Assembly: GCA_032622095.1 (NCBI GenBank)
Contig: CP136067.1
Location: forward strand, 61,514,893 to 61,578,892
Origin: Siphonodentalium dalli
Lineage: Eukaryota > Mollusca > Scaphopoda > Gadilida > Siphonodentaliidae
Direction: 5' to 3'
DNA: 64,000 bases
Part shown: positions 1 through 10,859 of the stretch, piece by piece
How the letters are laid out: every line of letters starts with the position of its first letter
How positions within the stretch are numbered: position 1 is the stretch's first letter
Translations under genes and position numbers: made by a program
The notes under the pieces: model-generated
What the model was told of the DNA's origin: nothing
Databases searched by the model: none
What the model saw: the letters and a program-made list of their open reading frames with translations, nothing else

Positions 1-71
1 TCCACCCTAAGGGCCTTGACCAATAAATTTGCACGCAGTTTTAATGAATAATAAAAATTCCAGGGATCGTA

Positions 72-2059
72 TTCACCAGCTGGGTTTATTTATAGTCCAG
101 GTAGTTTATCCGAGGCGGTGCTCAATGCGAACCTCTCAGCGAAGTTGACGGGAAGATATCGCTGCGCAGTATAGGATTATCCAATCAAGGTGATTGGGCG
201 AAATCATAGATTGACTATCAGTCACGTACATAAAACATGCTGCGCATAGCAGACTAGCAGTACGTTTGGTTCATTTCAATCATGTGCAACCGGTGGAAAG
301 GAAGGGGTACACAACCGACGAAGGCAACACTTTTTGATCATAGTGCAATCAAACATCAAATTCCTTGAAAATAAAGAGATCGCAACCATCCACCAGTGCC
401 GGAAAGCAATTTCTTCGGAAATGGTAGGGAATTTTCCGAATAGTCCATGTGCAGTATTTGGATTGTGGTTAAATTCTATAGCGTGCAACAAACCTGCACT
501 CATCATATTCTTCTCAGGGATGTGCCAACAGGGGTTTTGTTTTGGGGGAGGGGTGGGTATCTCACACCCCTTCCAACTTTTGTCAAATGTTCAACAGTTG
601 GAAATGTCATAACCTGACACAACATTAGGAAATTTCACAACAACAATATGTTGAAATTGTTCTTGTAGTTTGATTTTCCAACAATTTATTACCAGGAAAT
701 TTGTTGTTTTTTACGGTGGCTGGTTTAGGACATGGGAATCTTTTTTTTATTTGGTAGCACTAATTCGTGGCCACGAAATAACTAATTCGCGGCCACGAAA
801 TAACTAATTCGTGGCCACGAAATAACTATTTTATCCCCATTCAGTCAGATACACTTCATATAACGGCTTAAAGTGTCTGGTATAGGCTATATCGAATAAA
901 CGGTTACTTGTCATACACAAGAACCCGTTTCCGACACACAATTCAAGGGAACATTAAATGGGGCTAAAATATTACTTGACCATTTGGTCAAACAAAGGGT
1001 GTTGTAGGGTAAACAAAATCGGGGGCAAATAAATGGAATGGGTGCCCTGTTTGAACCCCTCTGGACGGCGGTCATTTTGGATCGGGATGAGGTGAAAGTG
1101 GTGAATTTGAACAGCTCCGTACAGCGGCCATTATGAATCTGGGTGGGGTGAAATGTGTGAATATCTAGACTCGCTGGCGGGTCACTCTACAACACCCTTT
1201 GTTTGGCCTAATTTGGTCAAAGGGACGAGAAATACAAAGGTGCCCTATTTGAACCCATCTGGACGGCGGCCATTTTGGATCGATGTGGGATGAAATATAC
1301 CAATCTTTAATACACATGGACATGGCGACAAGGTGTCTGGTAGTTTCACTCCGTTGTTCATTGCTGTATCAGCTAGCAATATCATGCACATGCAGTGACA
1401 TGGCAATATGTGGGTGTCCCATTCCACTCCCGCCGACACATACGGTGAGCCTAGCCCCATATAGGTGCCATATTTGAACCCATCTGGGGCGGCCATTTTG
1501 GATCGCGGAGGGTGAAAGCGGGTGAATATTTAGTTTGTCTCAGGGGTCACCCTACAACACACTTATTCGACATAAAATGGGGGGGGGATTGCATTGGTAC
1601 CATATATGGACCCTTCTGATAAGTTATCATTTTCGCTCGAGGTGGGCTGAATGTGTGAACATTTAGCTTGCTTTGCGAGCCACCGTACAACATCTTATTT
1701 GATCTATATCGGTCAATTAGTTATGTCGTGGCCACGAATTAGTTATTTCGTGGCCACGAATTTGTTATTTCGTGGCCACGAATTAGTATTTCCCATGACC
1801 TAAACCAGCCATGACCTAAACCAGCCACAATAGTTTTTAGACCAGCATGTGCATATATTCTCCAACTTTTGGTAAAAATGATTGACTGAGAAGGTCACCA
1901 GTTGGAAATTTACCGACCTTAGTTGGGTGTCAGGTTGGAAATTTCCAATCACATCACCGACAGCGTGTGTCGTTAGATATCTTGTGCGAAGATATCTTGT
2001 GCGTTCAGCCGCTACCAAATATAAACTACCTGGTTTATAAAATAAACCCACTTGGTGAA
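72..2059. mobile_element. Possible 2-kb inverted-repeat DNA element
   Basis: Bases 72-109 and 2020-2059 are imperfect inverted copies of one another (about 38 bp, sharing GGGTTTATTT and CCAGGTAGTTTAT blocks), with weaker similarity continuing inward. This is the arrangement of a non-autonomous DNA transposon about 2 kb long, inside which the separate element at 716-1828 lies. No target-site duplication or transposase was found, so the boundaries are approximate. The short open frames near 276-612 show no recognisable domain. Confidence 0.4.
716..1828. mobile_element. 1.1-kb TIR element with paired palindromic 22-mer arrays
   Basis: The left end GTGGCTGGTTTAGG and the right end CCTAAACCAGCCAC are inverted copies (about 20 bp with one mismatch); the right end is partly duplicated in tandem at 1790-1828. 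Just inside each end are three 22-bp units (761-826 and 1720-1785), each holding the palindrome TTCGTGGCCACGAA or a one-base variant. The interior has no transposase; it repeats a degenerate module (GGTGCC..TTTGAACCC.TCTGG..CGGCCATTTTGGATCG) near 1038, 1225 and 1465, and the TACAACACCCTTTGTTT block appears inverted near 990 and 1190. No clear target duplication was seen, so the superfamily is unassigned. Confidence 0.72.
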
Positions 2060-2274
2060 AACTTCCCCAATTGTCGGAAACCTCAATAATTGGCATTCAT
2101 GTTTAAGTCGTTGCCATAGCAACCGAGCAACTTTCTGTTATGTCTACCCAATTGTTTTTGAAAGCATATAACCTACTTATCGAAGTCCACATATAGTCAG
2201 TTCTCAACATGAGAATCCTACGGAGGTCTATGGTGGGGCCACTACTATACCATCAAGACCAAAACAACTACAAT

Positions 2275-3386
2275 TTGGTGACTTTAGTAACTAAAGCATG
2301 AAACTTCACATACGTGTTGCGTAGTAATAATGGAAACTTTTTTGAGGGTTGCCCAGGTGAGAGGTCATGTGTCAGTATAAATCTGGTTTCGATGGCAACG
2401 GCATCAACTATTTGTAGTAAAGTTGAAAAAGCTAACTGAAAACTGTTGGCAACCCGTTGACCCTAATTATTGCGATTAAGATCCATCAACGGAGCGTGCC
2501 ACAGGACACATAGGGACAAGGCCAATTAATACTGTCAAGGTTATTGGAAAATGGTAATATTGATCTATTTCTATAAATTGTTTCATATTCCACTACCCCT
2601 AGTATGTTAGTCATACAAGCAATCACCATCATGATGCATAATAATTAGAGCACCTCACCACTAAACCAAGACTTCTTGGTCCACAACAGCTTGAAATATT
2701 GGTTGGATTTATGCTGTTTTGGACTGTATGCCCAGAATCGTGGGGAGGGGGGGGGGTATCTTGATTGTATGTCTTCGGATTAGGTCAAATGGAAGCTTTG
2801 TGTATATGAACATAGACAGCCTTTACCAAGCATGATGATATCAAACATGCATATATCTGAGTTCTGCTAAATTCCAAAACAACTAAATTTATAAGTAAAC
2901 AAAGCCAGAGAATTTTGATTTGTCGCGCTATAACAAAATGCATGTAAACAATACATTAAACGATCATATCATCACTTTACCCTTTTCTATCACGATAAGT
3001 GATACATCATGAAAACACATTAATCGCGGACATATCAGATGATTAATCACATTCAGTGGTTTACGTGAATGCCCAACTAGGCTCCACGTGTACATCTATT
3101 ACGTATTTTGAATGAAAGTCCGTTATAGAAGAGCAACTGAGCGGGACTCGGCCCAAGACAGCATCATTCCAAACGATATTCCAAGGCTGTTGTGGTCAGA
3201 GAAGACTTGGTGTACATCACCACGTTCAAATTGATATATTTGTGGCAATACATAACTCTCGATACATTACCCTTGAGATACTATCACACCAAATAAGCAT
3301 TATTTGGGACGTTAGTAACTAAAGCATCGTACTGTATATATATATATATGTGGTCGCGGGTCGCGGCTACCTATCACTAAATAAGA

Positions 3387-3422
<36 letters not shown>

Positions 3423-5085
3423 TCTTAATCATTTTTGCGGAAATTTTTAGAAGGGGATGCCTAGAAGAAGGGTCATGTATCCGGATAAAATATGGTTTCC
3501 ATGGGAATGACATAAACTCATTGGAGAAGAATTATTTTGAATATTCACAGCACTAAAATGGGAGCTATCATATTTTAACGATTTTCGATGAAAAACATGG
3601 CCACTGGCAGCCATCTTTGATTGTACTCTTTCTATGACTAAATCCTTTGGCACACCCCACATATCAGATTCTTCTTCCGATCGTCACCAAACTCCATACG
3701 GACGGTCTGGTAACCACTTGACTGGAGCCATCGAATATGTCGTAGAATCAAGTTTCATTGGGAATCCCCATTTAATCATGCATGTGGGCCACACAAAGCA
3801 GCTTTTTGTTAGCCAATCATCATAGTCCACATATGACAAGGTCACTGAAGGTGAAATGGCATTTTTGGAGCCAATGTAGGATATATGTCTCGACGCAGAG
3901 TCAATATTACGGAGACAAATTATCATGCCACTTACATGTATATTCTGTTCTCATATATGGGATCTATGCACATTCGTATTCCTTACATATAGCGGGGTCC
4001 CTTAAGGATTGCATCTCGATTTTAGGGTCTAACGTATGGAACTTGGCATACTGGTAGAGTTTTTTTTATAATTTAAATCTGGGATATATTGAACTTTTTA
4101 CGCAGACAGCATGGACCAGTTACAAAACCCGTCTGGCAATATAACTTGAACAACCATATTTTTGCATGTTTTTAAAGATTTTTTGTCCAATTCAGAAACC
4201 CGAACAAACCAAACCATGGACAGGTGGGATCTGCCACAAAAAAAGATAGTAGGGTGTGGAAAATCTGCTCTGATATCAGGAAGTACGCAATGTGGTGGCA
4301 TTATGACACCATTTTTGGGGTATCAGCTGTCTTGAAGCCCATATGCGTTGGTGAAAAGGATACTGGCTTTTCTCACAATATTTGATGCCGTTGCCATAGA
4401 AAACACATTCTTACCTGACACATGATCTCTCATCTGAGCATACCCTCAAAAAAGTTTCTACTATAACTAAGCAAAACATATGTAAAGTATCGTAAAACTT
4501 CCTGTTTAATTTGGTCTGATGATCTCAATAGGGTAATGTATCGTGACTTATGTATTGCCATATAGATACTATAAAAAGCAATACTTAAATCTGTGATTAT
4601 ACATAAACTAAATGTTGTGACATATTGACATTGATCGTCTTATATCAAGTGTGCCATATATCAAATTCAATGTGGTGATTGCGCCCTAACTTTTCTATAT
4701 CGTGATGGGGATTGCTGTTATGACTAATGCACTAGGGGTAACGAAATATGAGACAATTAGTAACAAATAGACCAAAATAATACATTTCCCCCAATGACCT
4801 TGGTAATTGACCTTGAACCTATATGCCCTGGTGGCCCAGTCCGCTTGGTGGACCATTAATGAGTCAGATATGAGTTAACATAATTTCTTTAACCACAGGT
4901 TCGTTGAATCTTAAAAGTGGCTTTTTAAATATTTCTTCAAATATTTTATGTCGTTGCCATGCAAACCTGATTTTATCATGACACATGACCCCCCAACCCA
5001 AGCACCCTTCCAAAAAAAGTTTTACTTATAACTAAGCAACATATATTTGAAGTCTCATGCTTTAGTCACTAAAATCACGAGTCAA
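2275..5085. repeat. Long-spaced 135-bp inverted repeat
   Basis: Bases 2275-2410 match the reverse complement of 4950-5085 over about 135 bp, sharing the TAGT.ACTAAAGCATGA start and the GGTCATGTGTCA and ATGGCAACG blocks. A third copy in the same orientation as the second lies at about 4376-4500, and a weaker relative near 3311-3500. This is probably the remains of a large element with subterminal inverted repeats. No coding capacity was recognised between the arms; TA microsatellites lie at 3340 and 3391. Confidence 0.6.
3391..3419. repeat. (TA)n microsatellite
   Basis: Uninterrupted TA dinucleotide run inside the unassigned inverted-repeat region; a shorter run lies at 3335-3350. Confidence 0.95.
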
Positions 5086-5559
5086 TCCTTAAGGGATCCC
5101 ACTATTAGTATTTAATCTATACTATACACAGAAGTACGATAGCTTGTGAAATAACTGATTTTGACCCATTTTGGAAAATGGTCACCAAGTTTAAAGGACT
5201 ATATCTCATGACAGTCTTCTCGGTTTCAATAACAACGCAGTTCTCCATGTATCCTATATGCTATATATTATTTCTGAGCAAATATAACGTATTGAGAACT
5301 GATATATAAACTCAGTGGGTAGAAAACGTATGACTCGATATGAAAAATGCTATTATTTTGGTCTATGACCTTGACTTTTATATATGACCTTGACCGCTTG
5401 AGGTGAAATCTCCGGCTACAAAAGAAAGCCCACCAAGGGTAGCACCCCGTATCGATGCAAAGGTAGACGTCCTACATTAAAATTTCTAGTTATAAACCAT
5501 TATAGGCATATTTTTATACCGGCCAAAAACACCCTCCGTTGCCATGGAAACACAAATTT

Positions 5560-6580
5560 TCAAACTAAGCTACACTGCCCCAGTGCGCCCGAGCACTGAG
5601 ATTAACTTCAGATTATAAGCTTTCAGAAAATTGTTGATAGAATTTGCCCACCAAATTGGTACCATTTTCGTTCCTGGCTCATGGACTACCAAGAAAGATA
5701 CTGTGTTACGCTATCGATTCTGCTTAAAAGGTGTATCTTTTTCAACATTAAACCATCCTATTTCTGTAAATAAAAGGCTATTCGATTCAGCAAAGTTTAT
5801 TTGTATCAATGCTACCATTACCCATACAGACACCACATGCATAGTTAAGTAAAATTTCAATAATAAAGCCCGATTGTGTCCATGCAAAGTCGACGGGCAA
5901 TGTAATTCCGACCTGTGGATACCATTGTTTAACGATCGTATGAAATTAATTATGTTTCTTCAGTCACTCTGAGCTTTGTTATGAACACTGCCTCAAATCA
6001 ATATCTTCGGAATCATCCAAATATAATTAAGAAGATTATGAGTATCCAAAACAAAGATTTAACAAAGAGAGAAAAAACTCAGAAATGCATAGCGTTTTCT
6101 CATGGGTCCGCGCATTTCACATATAAGTTATTACATATGTGTGTGTACCCTTCGGTCCATTCGAGCATCCCGGGCTAGCCTCCCGAACCACAATAGTGGT
6201 TTAGAGAACACCATTGACGATACGGAGTATTTCCATTCACAAGTATACGCCCTGCAATCGGATACAGATAGTCGGAGGACAAACACAGTTCGGAGCAGGA
6301 AAAAGAGTGGACATCACTCAAAATAATCCCATTTTTTAACACACACAAAAAATGCTTCTCACGACATGAGTTGATTTTACACCAATGTAGCAATGATTAT
6401 TATCTGATTTTGAATACGGTGTTTATACTTAGCATATTTTGATAGGCCAATTAACGGGACATCTATGAGGAAAATTCACATACCGACAACTTGTTGAAAT
6501 ATTATTTGTTCCAGAATCTCGAACTCTTCATGAATCGCCACAAAAGAAATCGATAACTCGAAATTGTTATTAATGACAGT
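5560..6580. other. No recognisable feature
   Basis: AT-rich sequence. Short open frames here lack conserved motifs and I see no RNA gene or paired repeat. Confidence 0.5.
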
Positions 6581-6582
6581 GC

Positions 6583-6965
6583 GGAGAAGATGTTACCAAG
6601 AGTTCTGAGAATGTGATGTTGAATGCTACGAATAAACCAGAGTCTATAATTTTTCAAACGCTAGAAACAAGTCTCGTACAGGGGAAATAATCAATAAAAC
6701 TTCTTCAAATTAAATTATAATCCAGTTGATGTGTTTGGGATAGTAATATTGATTACATTATATCAAAATTAACTATTTAAAAAAAATAAACCAGAACCTG
6801 ATAGCCATTACGACAAAGGAATCTATATGAGAACTGGTGTGATCTCAACCACATTTTTATCGTATACATGCAGTATAGTCGTGTATATTTGTCGCTATAT
6901 GACGAAAATATCAGATCAGGGATGTTGGTGAAGAATTGTGGGGTGATTGTTAGTTTTAACGCCTT
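6583..6965 (+). repeat. Direct repeat, left copy (about 370 bp)
   Basis: This stretch, from GTTACCAAGAGTTCTGAGAA to GTTAGTTTTAACGCCTTTA, recurs with few differences at 8168-8545. The two copies flank the LINE fragment at 6970-8165. The copy here has an extra ACTGGTGTGATCTCAACC segment that is missing from the right copy, and lacks the poly-G run of the right copy. Confidence 0.9.
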
Positions 6966-6969
6966 TAGA

Positions 6970-8165
6970 GAGAGAAATAGTTTTATTCCTCCATATCACA
7001 AGATAATATGTTACAATCATACACAATTATATAAATTACATGATATCACATTAAAAAATATAAATAATGGCAATTCGTTGTCGATTATCATAGGAAATCA
7101 AAGTATATTCGAAATTCATCTACACAACAAGCAAATAAAGCAGACACAATGCCTAAAAAGTTGTTCCTCGTCACACTGTCCTCACACATGAGGTGTATTT
7201 CCCAGCGTATACATCCACCGAAACAGTATGCTAGAAACGTTCTGTCGGCCACTGAATCTAACATATTGTAAACTTCAACTGTATAGTTGTCAATAATAAA
7301 ATACCAGAAAGAGTTTCGCGTTGTCAGTGCGAACTCGGAAGAACAGTCAGTGTACATATGAAACAACTGGTTGGAAAACGCTCGTTGGCAATGGTGACAC
7401 AGTGAATCGTTGTCATATGTCGTTCTGTTGAGAATGTTAACCATCTGAATACTTAGAACAGAGAAGGACTGCTCTTCTCGCCATAAAGACCATATTATCC
7501 AAGTGCTAAATGGGTCTGGTTTAACTTGGTAGAAAAATTGCATATCCGATAAATGTGGATTATTATATATCTCACGTGAGTAATGTGCAACAAATCTTTC
7601 TTTAATCAATCGCTTCCACATTGCTAGAGACGGAAATATGCCTGAGTTAGCAAATGTTACGAGAATGTCATACAGATCATACGTTTTAAGGATTCTAGTT
7701 ATTTCCTTGAGGAAGCCCGTTTCTGTGCGACCATAAATAAGGTTACCGTGGAGATTAAATAAAAATATTTCTAGAGCATGCCTGTCATTACTCGGTGAAT
7801 GTATCAATGTGCCTAGGAGCAGTAACTTTCTGCGCTCAATTTCATATTGGATTGGCAGAATACCAAGCAGGGAGAGTGAGAGAATCGTGCTGCTTCTCTG
7901 AGTAATGTGTTGCATGTTTTTAATACACATGCGATAAGCTCTTTCTGGCATTTTCATATTAGTTTTTGTCAGATCCCACCACATCTCGCAACCGTAAAGT
8001 GATTTAGGAGTGACGACGTGATGAGTGAGAAGTTTCAGGTTGGTCATAGGGCTAAAATCCTTGGAGATTGGAGATTGGAGATCGACAAGCAGCGAAGTAG
8101 CATTTGCGTAGAGTTTGAGAGGCTCGTTCTATGTTGGGGGGTGTGACCACACATGATCTTGAACA
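6970..8165 (-). mobile_element. LINE fragment (3' part of ORF2), Jockey/I-group-like
   Basis: A 5'-truncated non-LTR retrotransposon on the minus strand. The readable part at 7088-8047 has the post-reverse-transcriptase region: TPKSLYGCEMW near its start, a GILPI..EIERRKL block near residue 65, and a C-terminal CX2C...H...C zinc knuckle (CHHC..FHMYTDC). Upstream bases 8048-8165 look like more of the same coding region out of frame. It is the same family as the LINE at 38600-46614 (compare GLYGSELL and GIHPIKSLIDARKL there). The endonuclease and catalytic reverse transcriptase motifs are missing, so it is a dead fragment. Confidence 0.8.
7088..8047 (-). pseudogene. LINE ORF2 C-terminal fragment
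   Basis: An open stretch of 319 codons with no catalytic F/YXDD box: it starts after the reverse transcriptase palm. In related elements this region is the thumb and a CCHC knuckle thought to contact the element RNA. Conserved points are the LYGCEMW block near residue 18, GILPIQYEIERRKL near 62 and the knuckle near 239-256. The start ATG is merely the first in frame after a disrupted upstream part, so the protein is not expected to be made as such. Paralogue in this window: 38700-40485 plus 45563-46614. Confidence 0.75.
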
Positions 8166-8167
8166 GA

Positions 8168-8545
8168 GTACGGAGAAGTTGTTACCAAGAGTTCTGAGAA
8201 TGTGATGTTGAATGATACGGATAGACCAGAGTAATATAATTTTTCAAACGCTAGAAACAAGTCTCGTACGGGGGAAATAATCAATAAAACTTCTTCAAAT
8301 TAAATTATAATCCAGTTGATGTGTTTGGGATAGTAATATTGATTACATTATATCAAAATTAACTATTTAAATAAACCAGAACCTGATAGCCATTACGACA
8401 AAGGAATCTATATGAGAACATTTTTATCGTATACATGCAGTATAGTCGTGTATATTTGTCGCTATATGACGAAAATATCGGATCAGGGACGTTGGTGAAG
8501 AATGGGGGGGGGGGGGGTGATTGTTAGTTTTAACGCCTTTAACGG
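8168..8545 (+). repeat. Direct repeat, right copy (about 370 bp)
   Basis: Second copy of 6583-6965, differing by scattered substitutions, an 18-base absence and a 13-base G run at about 8503-8517. The pair brackets the LINE fragment as if the segment had been duplicated in tandem with the LINE included in one unit. Confidence 0.9.
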
Positions 8546-9040
8546 CTGAACTTAAGTAACTAAAGCTTATAATGCTGTTTTGTTGGAACTTAAAATAGAC
8601 GAGGATGGTGTTTTAAGCATCAGTTATCAGAAAATGCGATCAGATTGTTGCAATTTTGCAAAGATGTATTCTCGATTACTGGTAGGTTGATAACTCTATA
8701 GTATATGATAAATGATGAGGTGCGTATTAACTATTCTTGGTGAAAGCAAGATATTTAGTTTTTGTAAATTGTGCAACGTGGTCCGGCGCTTCTTTGATAA
8801 GCGTTCTGAATAAATATTACAGTGTATGCATGTCATCACAAAATTCAAATACCTGTATAGATAGACACATCATGGTCACGCGTATTTATTTATTTATTAG
8901 ATAGTGTGTATGAAATATTTAGTATGAATTGTATTGTTTTATTAGCATATACTGCCTTTGTTAGTGGTTATGCAAATAAATCGTATCGTAACACGAATGA
9001 ACATAAATTGTATAGTAGGACTATAACATAAAGACAAATA
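8546..9040. other. No recognisable feature
   Basis: AT-rich sequence without motifs, apart from TAGTAACTAAAGC-like words also seen near 2288 and 3311. Confidence 0.45.
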
Positions 9041-9049
9041 CATTAGAAA

Positions 9050-9480
9050 ATGGTATTTGACAGAAAGCATGAAGTTAAATATGTCAGCCATTGAATGTGT
9101 CCACATTGAATGTACAACTGCACACACCCTTGAACCAAACCGAGTATCCAAGTCTTTGAAATTCAATTTGCACACCATCGCACTTGGGTTGGAAATTTCT
9201 AACTGGTATCTCAAGCTTTCCAACTGTTGTAAATTTCCAAACTGATATCATCCTATATGGTTGGAAATTTTCCAACTGATAACCGAATATCGGAATTTTT
9301 TTCGACTTTTGGCATAAGACAACGAATTTCACTCTAAATATACTGGCTGGGATATCAAAGCTATCATGCAAAATTCAACACAACTTTGGTTTACTATTCC
9401 CAGGTAATATTGTGCTAGGCATGAAACAATTGCCAACTATTGAAGCTATTAGCCAAAGTTTGGGTGGGGTGTGCCCCATG
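9050..9480. repeat. Diverged member of the TTGGAAATTTCCAAC repeat family
   Basis: Holds several copies of the TTGGAAATTT / TTTCCAACTG words (9190-9290) and ends in a GCCAAAGTTTGGGTGGGGTG block near 9450 like that at the right end of the hAT-like element 38856-39929. Termini and target duplication are not visible, so it is either an old fragment or a distant relative. Confidence 0.4.
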
Positions 9481-10465
9481 CAACCACAAACACTGCCGAC
9501 ACTTCAACCCCTGTGTGTAGTCTACTCTATATGTAATAATAGACGACTGTGTACACTGCCACGAACCGTTTGTACTTTGTAATCCATAGTTGTGCAACAG
9601 TGACACAGATAAATCGTCGGACATTTTACGGATGCATTGCCAAATTAACGTGACATTTTTGGTGATATTTGACATAATTATGGGAACTCATTATTAACAC
9701 GCGATATATCGACGTGTTTCATGGATAACATGATATTTTCATAGTAATATCACACATTTTGGTGATAATTTGCAACTCTGTATAAACACGCGATCTCATA
9801 ATTTGCCAAGATACATGGAAAATTCGCATCCGAACAAACGTTATCTCTACTCCGTACTGACTCAGCTTGGAAAAATATTTCTCCGTGCTATCTTTGTCAT
9901 AAATTTTCGCGGCTGCTCGATAAAACCGGCCATAAGTTAATTATGTGGATTCTTTCGTCTCGCATTTAGTAAACGTTATATTACAGAAATATGAATCAGA
10001 TGAGGTAATTTGCTCGAAAATATTGTCTATGTGTTCGTGAAACTGGAAAATTACAAAACAGGCCGACATCAAGATCATAAAAATGGTTAAAATAAAATTA
10101 AACATACATAATAATTAGAAGTAGAATGGCTGTTGTGTCTTCGAATCCATGCTTGATCGACAATGTAAGCGTCCTTCGTGGGGCAGGAACTTTTGATGAC
10201 AAAATAGCTATTATAATCAGGTGGCTGAATGCAATGTTGACACTTTTTCTCCTCCGAAATGAGTTTCTCCTCCGGACTGTCGGGAGTCGATTTCATGCCG
10301 TGTATACTCTGGTGTTGGGGTACACCCGTTGTACAAATCAGATCGCTGTCGGCGTCGAGTGCAATACATTCTAGGCTGTCGCTTTTTCACGCACTGACCG
10401 ACGGTTACATGCACTGGTATTATAGTAACACATTTCTAAGTCCAGTGCCTCCAGCGAAGGGAACT
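9481..10465. other. No recognisable feature
   Basis: Overlapping short open frames on both strands without conserved motifs. Two ACACGCGAT-like words (9700, 9785) suggest weak internal duplication only. Confidence 0.4.
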
Positions 10466-10489
10466 ACCACACTGCCCTTGGAAACCGAG

Positions 10490-10730
10490 GAACTGTGTTA
10501 CGTTTCTGTCGAAATAGGTTGACTGATGCGGTACTCCTGTCGGTTGGCACTCTCACCGACATCTGGCTCGTGTTCACTCTGTCGCATGGGACCTCTTCCG
10601 GCCGGAACTCTACGCCCCTGGTTCGGGGGCACTTTGTCCCATCCCATTCTGGGCCACCCCTGTCGGCTGTTACTCTGGCCCACCCATGGTTCGTGGTCAC
10701 TCTTGTTCACCCATGTCGGCCCGGGTAAGA
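10490..10730. repeat. Degenerate GC-rich tandem repeat
   Basis: About six loosely related 28-40-bp units built around GGT(T/C)..GGCACTCT..CCCATC words. The stretch is locally GC-rich and open in several frames on both strands, which is what a stop-free tandem repeat produces and is not evidence for a gene. The word GGCTGTTACTCTGGCCC recurs inverted near 10842-10862. Confidence 0.4.
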
Positions 10731-10850
10731 ATTTCAAGGTACGTTGTTCTTCAATGTTTCACTATTCATAATAATATGATGACACAATGCTAGACACACA
10801 GTCGGATCGGGGGTAACTCTATAATGACCGCCACCAGCCAGGGTGGGCCA
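10731..10850 (+). repeat. Diverged dispersed repeat, copy 1
   Basis: The stretch ATTTCAAGGTACGTTGTTC...GACACA(C)..GTCGGATCGGGG resembles 11645-11745 (ATTTCAAGGCATGTTGTTTC...GACACACCGTCTGATCCGGGG). No terminal structure is visible. Confidence 0.45.
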
Positions 10851-10859
10851 GAGTGATAG

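Noticed and set aside
515-2100. A hAT-like copy starting CAGGGATGTG at 518 and interrupted by the 716-1828 element, resuming with TTGGAAATTT words after 1829.
   Set aside because: The expected right terminus is not found after 1829 and the join cannot be aligned, so continuity is not shown.
10464-10771. A protein-coding exon in the GC-rich stretch, open in several frames.
   Set aside because: Four frames on two strands are open at once and the DNA is a degenerate tandem repeat; no motif is recognisable.
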